A stretch of 64,000 nt of DNA, taken from the NCBI GenBank assembly GCA_024232355.1, contig JAAEPW010000350.1, positions 1-64,000 on the forward strand. Direction: 5' to 3'. The DNA comes from Chloroflexota bacterium. GTDB lineage: Bacteria > Chloroflexota > Anaerolineae > B4-G1. Below, one piece after another: positions 18,675 to 27,882 of this stretch; the first letter of the stretch is position 1, and each line of letters begins with the position of its first letter. The notes beneath the pieces were generated by a model. That model was not told the origin of the DNA. It saw only the letters and a program-made list of their open reading frames with translations, and did no database searches. Made by a program: the position numbers and the translations under genes.

Positions 18675-21212
18675 CTACGGGTGGTTGCGCAGCACCAACG
18701 GCAAAAAGACACTTTGCCTGGCTTCATCCGCACCGATATCGGGCTGCGCGCCGATGGGACGATGGTCGCCGTCTATGTCAATCTCTACCTCGGTATCGAC
18801 ACCCTGATCAACTGCCGCTGAACTGGGAGCAATATGGTAATCTCCGCCGTCGGGGTCGACAAAGCCAGGGCTCTCCCAAATGTTGATCGTGCCGGTGGTG
18901 ATCGTTCCGCTTCCGTCCCAGGCGGTCTCGTTTGTCCAGACACCATCACCCCACAGCGTAGCCTCTAGCGTGGCCGTATTGCCAGCCGCGACGGTGATAC
19001 CCGTCGTGTGGCTAACGATGACGTTGTTGACCAGGGTCACGACGCTGGCCTGCGTACTTGACGCAGCGACGTAAATTCCACTACCCGGAACGGGTCCGCG
19101 GTTCCGGGCAATAGTGTTGTGCGTCAACGTGATCGTCGAGTCCGCAATCCCGATGCCTGAAGCACAGGGGAATCCCATCTTGACGTTGTCTGCAACGATA
19201 TTGTTCATTAGGGTGGCCGTACTGCGCTCAAAACTTATTCCGGATTCTGAGCCAGCGACGTTACCCACGACTTGATTACCATCCAACATAACCTCAGAAT
19301 CTCCAAAGGCCAGCCCTCCTCCGTTTCCAAGGGTCGTGTTGTGGCGAATGATGTTGTGGGTCAACGTCAGGCCGCTGTACGCGGCATAGACCCCGCCACC
19401 ATCGTCGTATATGGTTGTGTTGCTCACAACATAGTTGTCAGCTAGCGTGACGGTAAAACTGCCACTGAGATAGAGTCCGCCGCCGCCATAGCGGGCCGTG
19501 TTGCTATAGACCCAGTTGTTGGTCAGGGTGACACCATCGCTGTTGTCCAAATAAACTCCACCGCCATACTTGTAGGAGGTGACTCTGTTGTCGTGAATCC
19601 TGTTATCCGTCAGTGTGGAATTGTCAGCATCATGGAGGTAGATGCCACCCGCATCGCTGGCTGCGTTGTCATAGATGTGGTTGCCCGTCAGTGTAGCAGT
19701 GGGGGTGGTATCAAGATAAATTCCACCCCCCGGAAAGTTGGACGTGTTGCTGTAGACATAGTTACCCGTCAGCGTGACAGTGGGGCAATTAAGCAGGTAA
19801 AGACCTCCACCGGCGTAAGAAGTAGTGTTGCTGTACACGTGGTTCCCCACCAGCGACACACCGTTGCTATCCCCAACGTTGATCCCACCGCCATCTCTGA
19901 CAGCCACGTTGCCATAGACTCGATTGCCCGTCAACGCGGCGTCGTGGCAAGCACTGAGGAGCATCCCACCGCCGTACCAAAAGGTCACCACGTTGCTATA
20001 GACCTGGTTGTCTGCCACCACAACGTTGGCGCTGCCCCCCAGGTAGATCCCCCCGGCGCTGTAGGCGGTGTTGCTGTAGATGGTGTTGCCCGTCAATCGA
20101 GCGTTATCGTCGCCGTAGAGATAGATGCCGCCACCGGCCGCAATGGGAGCGACGTTCGCGTAAACGGTGTTTCTCGTCAGAGCGGCATTGCTGCTGGCGT
20201 AAAGATAGATCCCCCCGCCAGCACTGGCCGTGTTGCTAGAGACCGTGTTGCCCGTCAGTGTCGGGGTGAGCGCGTTGAGGAAACGGATCCCACCCCCCGC
20301 CGCAGTGGCCGTGTTTTCAAAGACCCGGTTGTCCACCAACGTGACGCTACCATCCTTGACGTATACTCCACCTCCCTCGACCGCAGCAGTGTTGTAGCTG
20401 ATGGCGTTGTTGGTCAAGGCTGTATGACCTTCTCTGATATAGATTCCGCCGCCGTCTCGGTCGGATACATTGCTATAGATTTCATTGTCCAAGACTTGTA
20501 CGTCGTTGCCAGACCAGAGAGAAATCGCGCCGCCATCTTCTTGAGCCGTATTGCTGTAGAACCTGTTGCCTATCAGTGTGATGATGGGGCTACCGTCGGA
20601 CGCGACCCCGCCGCCGTATTGATCAGCCGTGTTGCTATAGATTGTGTTGTTCACCAGCATAGCGTTAAAGTTTCCGAGAAATACGCCGCCGCCATCTTTG
20701 CCCGTGTTATCAAAGATTCGGCATCCACTGATGACAACGTGAGCATACGCGACGGCAATGCCGCCGCCCCTGCTGCTGCTTGAACCATTGGTCAACCGCA
20801 ACCCCTCCAACGTAGAAGTAATAGTCCCGGTGATAAAGACCACCCGCCGTAGACCCTCGCCGTCCAGCGTGGTGGGGTTTATCTTTGGATCACGTACTGG
20901 TGGAAGGGTCGCGGTGCCATCCCAGCCTCCATACAAGGTGATGCTGTGCGTCACAGTAATTACGGACGGTCCGGTGCCGGTGTACGTGCCCTGGGCAATG
21001 TAGACAGTATCGCCGTCGGTTGCTTGGCTCATAGCTTCCTGCAAGCTACACGGGGCAGCCGGAGAGCAATCGCCCCCGCCGCCGACGGTTACAAAGAAAT
21101 CGCCAGGATTTGCCAATGCCAGGTCGGAAAGTAACCCCAGCAAGAACAATGTCCCGACCACCGCTGCAAAGATGGGGACAAAAATACGTGGTAACCACCG
21201 AGGTTCGATCAT
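18675..21212 (-). CDS. Secreted right-handed beta-helix repeat protein with C-terminal LPLVLRN tail
   Basis: 845 residues. Residues ~8-35 are a signal peptide or membrane anchor (FAAVVGTLFLLGLLSDLALA). A CSLQEAM motif near residue 56 resembles the CSLREA-type N-terminus of secreted bacterial proteins. About 25 beta-helix coils of 20-24 residues follow, each with a GNxIYSNTA-xxGGGIYL pattern typical of Ser/Thr/Gly-rich parallel beta-helices. It ends VFLPLVLRNHP, a tail shared with two other proteins here. Probably an extracellular or surface protein; enzymatic activity (polysaccharide lyase) is possible but no catalytic residues were identified. AGGAGG lies before ATG 21212. Confidence 0.85.
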   Translation of the reverse strand: MIEPRWLPRIFVPIFAAVVGTLFLLGLLSDLALANPGDFFVTVGGGGDCSPAAPCSLQEAMSQATDGDTVYIAQGTYTGTGPSVITVTHSITLYGGWDGTATLPPVRDPKINPTTLDGEGLRRVVFITGTITSTLEGLRLTNGSSSSRGGGIAVAYAHVVISGCRIFDNTGKDGGGVFLGNFNAMLVNNTIYSNTADQYGGGVASDGSPIITLIGNRFYSNTAQEDGGAISLWSGNDVQVLDNEIYSNVSDRDGGGIYIREGHTALTNNAISYNTAAVEGGGVYVKDGSVTLVDNRVFENTATAAGGGIRFLNALTPTLTGNTVSSNTASAGGGIYLYASSNAALTRNTVYANVAPIAAGGGIYLYGDDNARLTGNTIYSNTAYSAGGIYLGGSANVVVADNQVYSNVVTFWYGGGMLLSACHDAALTGNRVYGNVAVRDGGGINVGDSNGVSLVGNHVYSNTTSYAGGGLYLLNCPTVTLTGNYVYSNTSNFPGGGIYLDTTPTATLTGNHIYDNAASDAGGIYLHDADNSTLTDNRIHDNRVTSYKYGGGVYLDNSDGVTLTNNWVYSNTARYGGGGLYLSGSFTVTLADNYVVSNTTIYDDGGGVYAAYSGLTLTHNIIRHNTTLGNGGGLAFGDSEVMLDGNQVVGNVAGSESGISFERSTATLMNNIVADNVKMGFPCASGIGIADSTITLTHNTIARNRGPVPGSGIYVAASSTQASVVTLVNNVIVSHTTGITVAAGNTATLEATLWGDGVWTNETAWDGSGTITTGTINIWESPGFVDPDGGDYHIAPSSAAVDQGVDTEVEIDIDGDHRPIGAQPDIGADEARQSVFLPLVLRNHP

Positions 21213-21262
21213 TTGATGCCTCCTATCAATCTAGACCTGGTTTCTGGTGTAAAATCTGTTCA

Positions 21263-21290
21263 ATTTTATCACACCTGAGTGAAAAACCAA
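21263..21290 (-). promoter_or_regulatory. Promoter of the beta-helix gene
   Basis: On the minus strand TTGGTT (21290-21285), 16 bases, then TAAAAT (21268-21263), 51 bases before the start codon. The remaining spacer to 21466 shows no supported gene; a short plus-strand frame at 21376 overlaps the neighbouring gene and was not accepted. Confidence 0.45.
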
Positions 21291-21466
21291 GTTTACATTG
21301 CAGGGGGGAGTAGTTGCAACCAGTCACAGAGGCAATAACGTTTTCAAAACAAATTCACAAAAGCCTTGAGAGAGTATGAACGAAAAAAGTTTTGAGGACA
21401 AACTCTTACGTTCAGCACCCTCCCAAGGCACAGTCTCAGACGAACTATCACTCTTACCAGTTTATC

Positions 21467-24400
21467 TTACAGATTTCTCAGCACTAGCGGCAAATAGACC
21501 CGTGTGGGTATGTAAAGAATCTGGCCAACCTCAATGTTTGACTCATTGTCAGCCCCATCCTTGAAAATAGCATAGACACGAGCAACCCATCCTGGCCCAG
21601 CCTCCAGAGTCCAGGAAATGCCCTGGGTGAAGCTTTGCCAGCCAGCGCCCGTCAACGCCGGGTCGTTGCTGATCATCATCTCGGCGATGTCACTGAATTG
21701 TTCCATTCCTTCACCCTCATAAGCAGCGAAGGAAAGGGTAGCACTCAGATGAGCGGTCGTAATCACTCCTCCGTTGATGATGACCAACGCGGCGGGCGGG
21801 ATTGGATCCAGGCCTGAGGTGATCTCCTCACTGTCGAGCACCCAGCTCCAGTGGTTATCGCCATCAATGGCTACCAGGCGATAGACGTAGCTATTGCCAA
21901 TGGTAATGTCTATATCGCTATAGATCCCGGTCAAGGGAAGCTCGTTGACGTGAAGCTGCCACGGACCGGTCAGGCTGGCTGCCCTGTAGGCCGACATCTT
22001 GACGTATTCCCCTTTGACATCATAAGTCAGCACAATGTCACCGCCAGCGATCGGCTCGCCCTGGAAATAGTCAGGAGCCTCGACCTCGTCGTCGCTGGGG
22101 TCTAGTGGATCCTTCCCATGCAGAATGACCTCTGACCAGTCGTTCTCTCCGCCGCCATCCGAGTCCGAGTTGTTTGGATCGGTGCCCGCATAGTACTCGT
22201 CCGAGTTGTCTAACTGGTCCGTGTCCGGGTCGCCACTGGGGTCAGTTATGTTGTGCTCATCTTCATACGGATCGGGCAAGCCGTTGCTGTTGTCATCGTC
22301 ACCTTCGAGGATCGCAAAGGCCCCCAGAGCTTCGCGATAGATCCCATTCAAGTTGCCGACGCGGAGACGAACGCGATAGGACCCCTCGTCTTTTGGTGTG
22401 GGGTTTGGGTAACCGTCTTCTACGGGAGGACTTTCCTCTTCAGCCTGATTCACGAGCGTGTAGAATCCGGCATAGAAACCATCGTCGACGTCTCCATCAC
22501 CATGCTCCCCATCATCGTAGAGTGGTGTGGTCGATTCTGTGCCGTTGGGGGCGGTCACGTCCGCCAGGACAAGCGTTCCACTCATTGGCCCGTCGCCAGA
22601 GGTCACCAAAGCATAGATCGGCACTATGTTGCCCGTAAAGAAGCGACTGCCCAGCGTGTCTGGTAAAAACAGTCGGGCGGTCAACTTGGTCTTGCCGCTG
22701 ACGATGACCTGGTACGGGACCGGGGCAACCTCTGCTGTCAGCAATCTGACGTTCAGTTGCCACTCGCCTTCCTCGGGATTGGTGATACGCCAACCAACAT
22801 AGTCAGAACCGGCGTCAGAAAAGTCGTACGGTGTGGTAGTACTGCTGATAACGGTGCCGTTCGGCTGCACCAGTTCCAGTTCCATAATAGCATAATACTG
22901 GCTAAACCAGTCCAGTACAAAGACCGCCTCCAGAACAGAGCCATCAATCTGGACCGTGTGCGTTTCCACCTGTTGACGACCAACCTCACCTTTCTCGGCC
23001 AAAAACCGCTGCCGACGCCCCCATGCCTGGGCATACTCATAGGTGCTGTCCAGGTCCAGGAACATGTCAGAAGCTGCGAATGCATCCGGGGCGGTGAGTG
23101 CATGGCTGGTACCGGCGTAGACGTCATTGTAATAGTATTGCCCGCCTGTCTGCTGGCTGATCTGTTGCAAAAGCGTCTCATCGGCTCCTGGGCCAAGAGC
23201 AATTGACATTACGGGACAGCCAGTAGCCACTACGTCCGCCATGACGTCTGCCCAGTAGAGCGGTTGGTTTTCCTGCCCATCGGAGAGCAGAATGTAACGA
23301 CAGCGCGAGTTCCCTGTTGGGCTGGCGACCATCTGGCCCTCAGCTTCGTCCATACCATCGCCGATACTGGTGCCGCCAGTAGCCGTAAGTGCATCGACGT
23401 AAGCTTTGGCGCTGGTGCGCACCGGCAGAGTCGCAAACTGCATACCAAAGGCCGCCGGGCTTACGTCGTGGTTGAATGGAACGACAGCCACCCCCTCTGA
23501 ACTGTTCATGATGTCGATAAAGAGTTTGGCTGCATCCCTGGCTGCTTCGATGGGGGGTTCTGTGTACCAGCCCATAGAACCGGAGCGGTCTATCACCAGG
23601 GCGGTATCTTCGTCGGTGGCGTCATATAGCACGGCTTCCGTTTCAGTGTCGGTCGCGATGACGGTCGACGTCCCGGATTCCTCCAAGGAGATTTCAAGAT
23701 CATAGGGTCCGTTCGCGCCAGGATTGGGCGCCTGCACCTGGAGAAAGTATTGGTGTTCCACGAACCCCCCGCCGAGGATGACCGCCGGATAGCCTCCAAT
23801 TTCAACCTGAAAGTCTGAGGTGTCAAGCCCACTCACGATGGGCACACCGACAGTGCTGCTCACCGACACCTGCACCACAAACTTGTCGGCTGCATTGTAT
23901 GCCCCGACGTATTCTGGCGCCATCTGGTTGGGCTGCTTGATTTTCAGTGCCGGGTCGGGGCAGGAGAACTCGACGTCTACCTGGCTGGAGGTGTTCAGGC
24001 TCCCCACGGCAGCTACGATCTTTGTGATGCCGTCGTTGAGAAAAGCCCTGCTCCAGTCCGCGCCGCTGCCTTGTTCATGGTCGGCTAGGTTTGCGCCCTG
24101 TTGGGTAAAGACGTGATAAAAGGCAGTGCTTCCCGAGTCACGGTGGAAGGACGCAGCTACCACCGGGCAGTTGGCGATGCTGTCGGGCGTAGCCTCATAG
24201 TATCGGATCCCATACCTATCGACGGACTGATTGTTCCAACTGGCCGAGGGGCCGCCAGTATCGATCGTACCCCCATTAGTGGGAACGATGGGGCCGTAAG
24301 GAGCTGGATTACACGCTTGATCCTCATCGATATAGTCGAGCTTGGACGTTGTGCCAACCAGATCCTTGGCCCAGTTGGCAGCAGCAAAGTTGACGAATGC

Positions 24401-25297
24401 CTCGTCAAAATTATCGCTTTCGCCTAGCGTCGACAATGCACCATTGACCGCGGCCACACCAAAGTTGCCCAAGGTGGTCTGGTCGTAGGTCTGATCGAAG
24501 AAATCAATGCCCAACTCTGGCTCGACCACCACTGTGCCGTATTGCTCACTCGTATATTTCCACAACAGGCACGAGTTGTAGCGTTGACCATAGCTCGTGA
24601 CGTCCGTGTTGGTGTTCAAGAGATACGAGTTCGCTTGTTTGTTGAACGACGACGAAACCGCGGTTAGCGCATTAGGCCAACAGTCGATCTCTGCAAACCA
24701 ATTGTCCTCGGTGGCTCGGGCCGTTCCCTCTTTCAAAAACTTTGTCTGTCCGGGTGCAGTAGCGCCAGAGTCGTGGGCGTACTGGAGCCGGTGCGTGAGT
24801 TCGTGTCCCAAGACTTTTTGAGCAGCCTCATAGTCAGGGGCCTCAGCCGGATCAAAGCACCCGGCGTAGGTAGTGATGTAATTCGCCGACCAACCGGTAC
24901 CCCCATTGCAACCGGTAGTATCGAGAAGTTGAACCTCCAGCTTTCCGCTATACTTTGGCTCTCCAAAGCCTAGGGCAACAAAGCGGTTCCAGTACATCTC
25001 GACTGTGTCGGCTGCCCAAATGGCCTGAGCATCTGTGATGCTGTTGTGGCTGTAGTAAACGCAGAACTTTGTGCGTTCTATTGACTCTGGCAAACCGGCC
25101 GGATTCGCGGGGCAAGCAAGGGGCACTGACGGTGTAGTTGTATTGGCCCTGGCAAGACGTCCACTCATTACATCCTCTTCCATATCTGCTACAGATTCCC
25201 AAGGGGGAACCTCGTTTCGAGCACTCGCCAGACCCACGTCGATGCTTAAAACTAGTGTGAGCAAAATGAGCAAGACTGAGATTCTTTTAACATTCAT
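21467..25297 (-). CDS. Secreted metalloprotease-like / von Willebrand A / Fn3-like protein (CLCA-like order)
   Basis: 1276 residues from ATG 25297 (AGGAGAGG upstream). Residues 1-25 are a signal peptide (ISVLLILLTLVLSIDVGLASA). The N-terminal domain (~60-300) contains HELTHRLQYAHD, a gluzincin-type HExxH, followed by KEGTARATED as candidate third-ligand region. A VWA domain (~570-740) has an intact MIDAS, VIDRSGSMG with later TGGTS and SDGQ. Beta-rich domains follow, then calcium-type repeats (DPDTDQLDNSDEYYAGTDP) near 1030-1060, an Fn3-like region and the tail VYLPLVLRNL. The order resembles eukaryotic CLCA proteins. Function unknown; probably surface adhesion or proteolysis. Confidence 0.85.
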   Translation of the reverse strand: MNVKRISVLLILLTLVLSIDVGLASARNEVPPWESVADMEEDVMSGRLARANTTTPSVPLACPANPAGLPESIERTKFCVYYSHNSITDAQAIWAADTVEMYWNRFVALGFGEPKYSGKLEVQLLDTTGCNGGTGWSANYITTYAGCFDPAEAPDYEAAQKVLGHELTHRLQYAHDSGATAPGQTKFLKEGTARATEDNWFAEIDCWPNALTAVSSSFNKQANSYLLNTNTDVTSYGQRYNSCLLWKYTSEQYGTVVVEPELGIDFFDQTYDQTTLGNFGVAAVNGALSTLGESDNFDEAFVNFAAANWAKDLVGTTSKLDYIDEDQACNPAPYGPIVPTNGGTIDTGGPSASWNNQSVDRYGIRYYEATPDSIANCPVVAASFHRDSGSTAFYHVFTQQGANLADHEQGSGADWSRAFLNDGITKIVAAVGSLNTSSQVDVEFSCPDPALKIKQPNQMAPEYVGAYNAADKFVVQVSVSSTVGVPIVSGLDTSDFQVEIGGYPAVILGGGFVEHQYFLQVQAPNPGANGPYDLEISLEESGTSTVIATDTETEAVLYDATDEDTALVIDRSGSMGWYTEPPIEAARDAAKLFIDIMNSSEGVAVVPFNHDVSPAAFGMQFATLPVRTSAKAYVDALTATGGTSIGDGMDEAEGQMVASPTGNSRCRYILLSDGQENQPLYWADVMADVVATGCPVMSIALGPGADETLLQQISQQTGGQYYYNDVYAGTSHALTAPDAFAASDMFLDLDSTYEYAQAWGRRQRFLAEKGEVGRQQVETHTVQIDGSVLEAVFVLDWFSQYYAIMELELVQPNGTVISSTTTPYDFSDAGSDYVGWRITNPEEGEWQLNVRLLTAEVAPVPYQVIVSGKTKLTARLFLPDTLGSRFFTGNIVPIYALVTSGDGPMSGTLVLADVTAPNGTESTTPLYDDGEHGDGDVDDGFYAGFYTLVNQAEEESPPVEDGYPNPTPKDEGSYRVRLRVGNLNGIYREALGAFAILEGDDDNSNGLPDPYEDEHNITDPSGDPDTDQLDNSDEYYAGTDPNNSDSDGGGENDWSEVILHGKDPLDPSDDEVEAPDYFQGEPIAGGDIVLTYDVKGEYVKMSAYRAASLTGPWQLHVNELPLTGIYSDIDITIGNSYVYRLVAIDGDNHWSWVLDSEEITSGLDPIPPAALVIINGGVITTAHLSATLSFAAYEGEGMEQFSDIAEMMISNDPALTGAGWQSFTQGISWTLEAGPGWVARVYAIFKDGADNESNIEVGQILYIPTRVYLPLVLRNL

Positions 25298-25383
25298 CGT
25301 ATCCTCTCCTATCATTCTTGAACTGGGTTTGTTTTTCGAATCCAAATCAGCTACTCCTCTGTGTAGCCCCAGCTATTCTGCCC

Positions 25384-25419
25384 TTAGAAGGCCCAGAAGA
25401 GAGGCTCCGAAAACTCCAT
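25384..25419 (-). CDS. Possible 11-residue leader peptide
   Basis: A perfect AGGAGGT (25430-25424 on the minus strand) lies 4 bases before ATG 25419, opening an 11-codon frame MEFSEPLFWAF-stop. It ends 86 bases upstream of the large VWA gene. The strength of the ribosome binding site is the only support. It could be a regulatory leader or chance. Confidence 0.25.
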   Translation of the reverse strand: MEFSEPLFWAF

Positions 25420-25753
25420 ATTCACCTCCTACATTCTCTCCGCTTGCATCCCGCTTCTGGGAAACGGTAAACGAGCACGATGGTTTCAGGATATGCACAG
25501 AGTCAACATTGGGCAACTTGCAGCCCAAAAGAGTCAATACACCATTATGAAATGAGTATTTGGACGTTTCAGTTCTTGGTAATCACCCTTGTGAGCGCTG
25601 TGATTTCATCCACTCAACTGGAGCATGGTTGTATAAATAGGGACGGAGGGGGATTTTCCCAAGGCGGCTTTTCGTTCCAGTGCATTGGGGTCGGCAAAAC
25701 TCGCTTTGGATTATTCCCTTGCGGTGATGGTTCGTGATAGTTGAATATTGTTT
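25420..25753. other. Gene-free spacer upstream of the VWA gene and downstream of leuD
   Basis: No ORF with a credible start or protein-family match was found. AT-rich stretches (for example TGTATAAATAGG at 25628) could hold promoters, but no convincing -35/-10 pair was identified on either strand. The region may contain the VWA gene's leader. Confidence 0.4.
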
Positions 25754-25785
25754 CCTCACCCTCGTAAACATAAACGAGGGTGAGG
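25754..25785. terminator. Hairpin in the spacer beyond leuD
   Basis: CCTCACCCTCGT pairs perfectly with ACGAGGGTGAGG around an 8-base loop. On the plus strand CTAATTTTTA follows; on the minus strand, where leuD ends about 70 bases before, no T run follows. It is a likely transcript end or 3' stabiliser for leuCD. Confidence 0.5.
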
Positions 25786-25857
25786 CTAATTTTTACGGCT
25801 AACGATAAAAAATTCTGTGCTATCTGTGTTGGCAGGAGCAGATAGCCTTGCCTCCCG

Positions 25858-26394
25858 TTACCCGCCCAACAATTTGCCATAGGCGAACAGATTGCCCGCC
25901 TGGTAAATGTCCATCTGCACCTGGGAGAACGGTTGGGCTTGGAACGTCTTTTCGCCGTTCAGCTCCACCTGGCCGGTCTCGAAATCGACCGCCAACTCGC
26001 TGCCGGTCTCGAACTTGGCGGCTAGGGCGGTGAGTTCGGGCAGGGAGATGATGGGCATGCCGCTGTTGATGGCGTTCCGCTTGTAGATCGCACCAAAACT
26101 CTCGGCGACGATGGCGACGATGCCCAGCGCGCGGAAGCAATCCACCGCCTGCTGCCGCGACGAGCCCGCGCCGAAATTTTTGCCCGTCACGATAATGTCG
26201 CCCGGCTGGGCCTTGATGGAAAAATCCTCCCAACCTTTCAAATTATCCAACGAATACTGGCCCATCTCGTCCACATCGGTGATATGCAGGTATTGGTTGT
26301 GAAAAATCATATCGGTGTCAATGTCTTCGTACAGTTCGCCGTTGGGGTCGGTGAGGACCCAGAGACGGCCTTTTACTCGAGTCTCTTTTTTCAT
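25858..26394 (-). CDS. leuD: 3-isopropylmalate dehydratase small subunit (archaeal/thermophile type)
   Basis: 178-residue aconitase swivel domain. YEDIDTDMIFHNQYLH, the substrate-loop GKNFGAGSSRQQAVDCF, AESFGAIYKRNAINSGMP and the C-terminal AGNLFAYGKLLGG are family motifs. With LeuC it isomerises 2- to 3-isopropylmalate in leucine synthesis. This archaeal-type small subunit also occurs in homoaconitase and related dehydratases, so substrate is inferred. GGAGGT lies upstream and the ATG is two bases after leuC. Confidence 0.88.
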   Translation of the reverse strand: MKKETRVKGRLWVLTDPNGELYEDIDTDMIFHNQYLHITDVDEMGQYSLDNLKGWEDFSIKAQPGDIIVTGKNFGAGSSRQQAVDCFRALGIVAIVAESFGAIYKRNAINSGMPIISLPELTALAAKFETGSELAVDFETGQVELNGEKTFQAQPFSQVQMDIYQAGNLFAYGKLLGG

Positions 26395-26396
26395 CT

Positions 26397-27653
26397 CTAT
26401 ACCTCCGGTACCGTGATCTCACCCTTGAGCGCGCACCAAGCTGCCGTGACCGGGCTGGATAGGTACGTGTCGCCCGCGCCCTGCTTTCCGGCAAAGTTTC
26501 GATTGCTGGTACTGATATTCACCTGCCCCGCGCCTGTCATACCCAGGTGGCCTGACGCGCATCCCCCACATCCAGGGTTGCTGATGATGAACCCGGCGTC
26601 GAACAGCGTCGTCAGCACGCCAGAGCGCAGCATTTGTTCAAAGACCTCTCGTGAGGCTGGGACCACCGCCGCCATCACGTGTGGCGCGATCTTTTTGCCT
26701 TTGACCACCTCCGCCACAGCGACGAAATCCTCAAAACGTCCGTTGGTGCAGGAACCGAGGAACACTGAATCTATCCGCCGTCCCGCCACCTCTCGCACCG
26801 GCTTGACGTTGGCCGGGCTGGGCGGGCAAGCGATGAGCGGCTCCAGACCCGTGATGTCTACCTCGATTGCTTCCACGTACTCGGCGTCTGGGTCGGCATA
26901 GACGCCGGCGACGCCGTTGCCCCCCATCCGCTCACGGGAAAAGGTCAGAACCTCTTCCGACGGCGGAATAAAGCCAATGATGCCGCCCATCTCGGTGACC
27001 TGGCTGGCCAGCGTGATGCGTCCCGGCAGGTCTAACGCCTCGATGGCCGGGCCGTAGAATTCGATGGCGCGGCCCAGCGCGCCGCTGGAACCGAGCTGTC
27101 CCATCACCGCCAGCGTCAGATCGCGGGCCGTGCAAGGGTATTTCACCTCACCCTTGACGACCACCTTCATCGTCGGCGGCACCTCGAACCAAGACTTGCC
27201 GGTCTTGAACGTGAACGCAATATCCTGGTCGCCCATTCCCTGGCCGAAAGCGCCCACCGCACCCAGGATGTTCAGGTGGCTGTCGGTGCCGACAAAGGTC
27301 GAGCCGGGGTAGGCCAAGCCCTCTTCCAGCGCCACGTGAGAACCGATACCGGCGTTCACATCGTAGACCTTGACTCCCTGCTCCCGCGCCCATGTGCGAC
27401 AAATCTGCTGGTTGTTGGCGTAGGGGATGTTGCTGGGCGGCACGACCAGGTCGAACGTAAAGCAGGTCTTGTCCTGGTCGGCGACCGACGTGTCGCCATA
27501 GTGGGTACGATAGTTCTTGACCACGTTCGCCCCGGCAAAGTCGCGGGCCGAGCGCACGTCCAAATCGAGCCAGATGATGCTCCCCGGCTCGACCGGCGCA
27601 TCTCCCGGACTGTGCGCCTCAAAGATCTTTTCGATAATGGTTTTTCTTGTCAC
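26397..27653 (-). CDS. leuC: 3-isopropylmalate dehydratase large subunit (archaeal/thermophile type)
   Basis: 418 residues, the short type. Aconitase family motifs include HVALEEGLAYPGSTFVGTDSH split over the substrate site, and the three cluster cysteines in FLGSCTNGRFED and SNPGCGGCASGH, which bind the [4Fe-4S] centre. The start is GTG 27653, supported by AGGAG 8 bases upstream. leuD follows directly. leuA and leuB are not in the window. Homoaconitate hydratase is the main alternative. Confidence 0.9.
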   Translation of the reverse strand: MTRKTIIEKIFEAHSPGDAPVEPGSIIWLDLDVRSARDFAGANVVKNYRTHYGDTSVADQDKTCFTFDLVVPPSNIPYANNQQICRTWAREQGVKVYDVNAGIGSHVALEEGLAYPGSTFVGTDSHLNILGAVGAFGQGMGDQDIAFTFKTGKSWFEVPPTMKVVVKGEVKYPCTARDLTLAVMGQLGSSGALGRAIEFYGPAIEALDLPGRITLASQVTEMGGIIGFIPPSEEVLTFSRERMGGNGVAGVYADPDAEYVEAIEVDITGLEPLIACPPSPANVKPVREVAGRRIDSVFLGSCTNGRFEDFVAVAEVVKGKKIAPHVMAAVVPASREVFEQMLRSGVLTTLFDAGFIISNPGCGGCASGHLGMTGAGQVNISTSNRNFAGKQGAGDTYLSSPVTAAWCALKGEITVPEV

Positions 27654-27745
27654 AATCGTCTCCTAGAGTTAAGAATGTGGGTTGTAGCACGTGTTGCAGT
27701 TGCGATGTGCAGTATAACTCAATCAAGCATAAGAGTCAAAATTTT

Positions 27746-27882
27746 GTGGCGACAGCTGATTGACAGACTGACCGCAGATAAACACAGATTTTTAACTGTT
27801 TTCAAGCTAAATCCAACATTCATTTGCGTTTATCGGCGGCTCGAAGGAAATTTGTCAGTCAACTAGGTGGCGACAGTTGATT
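27746..27882. repeat. Spacer with a direct repeat of the neighbouring gene's end and an inverted pair
   Basis: GTGGCGACAGCTGATT (27746-27761) nearly repeats GTGGCGACAGTTGATT (27867-27882), the latter coding the C-terminus of the membrane protein gene. Between them ACCGCAGATAAACACAGAT and ATTTGCGTTTATCGGCGGC form an imperfect inverted pair. This looks like a small mobile or duplicated segment at the end of the gene. Confidence 0.5.

Noticed and set aside
19593..20783. 396-codon plus-strand ORF opposite the beta-helix gene
   Set aside because: It is the antisense of a repetitive, Gly/Asn-rich gene whose composition keeps the reverse frame open. No start site or family pattern.
21376..21564. 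62-codon plus-strand ORF between the two secreted-protein genes
   Set aside because: It overlaps the C-terminal coding sequence of the VWA gene, has a weak ribosome binding site and no family pattern.
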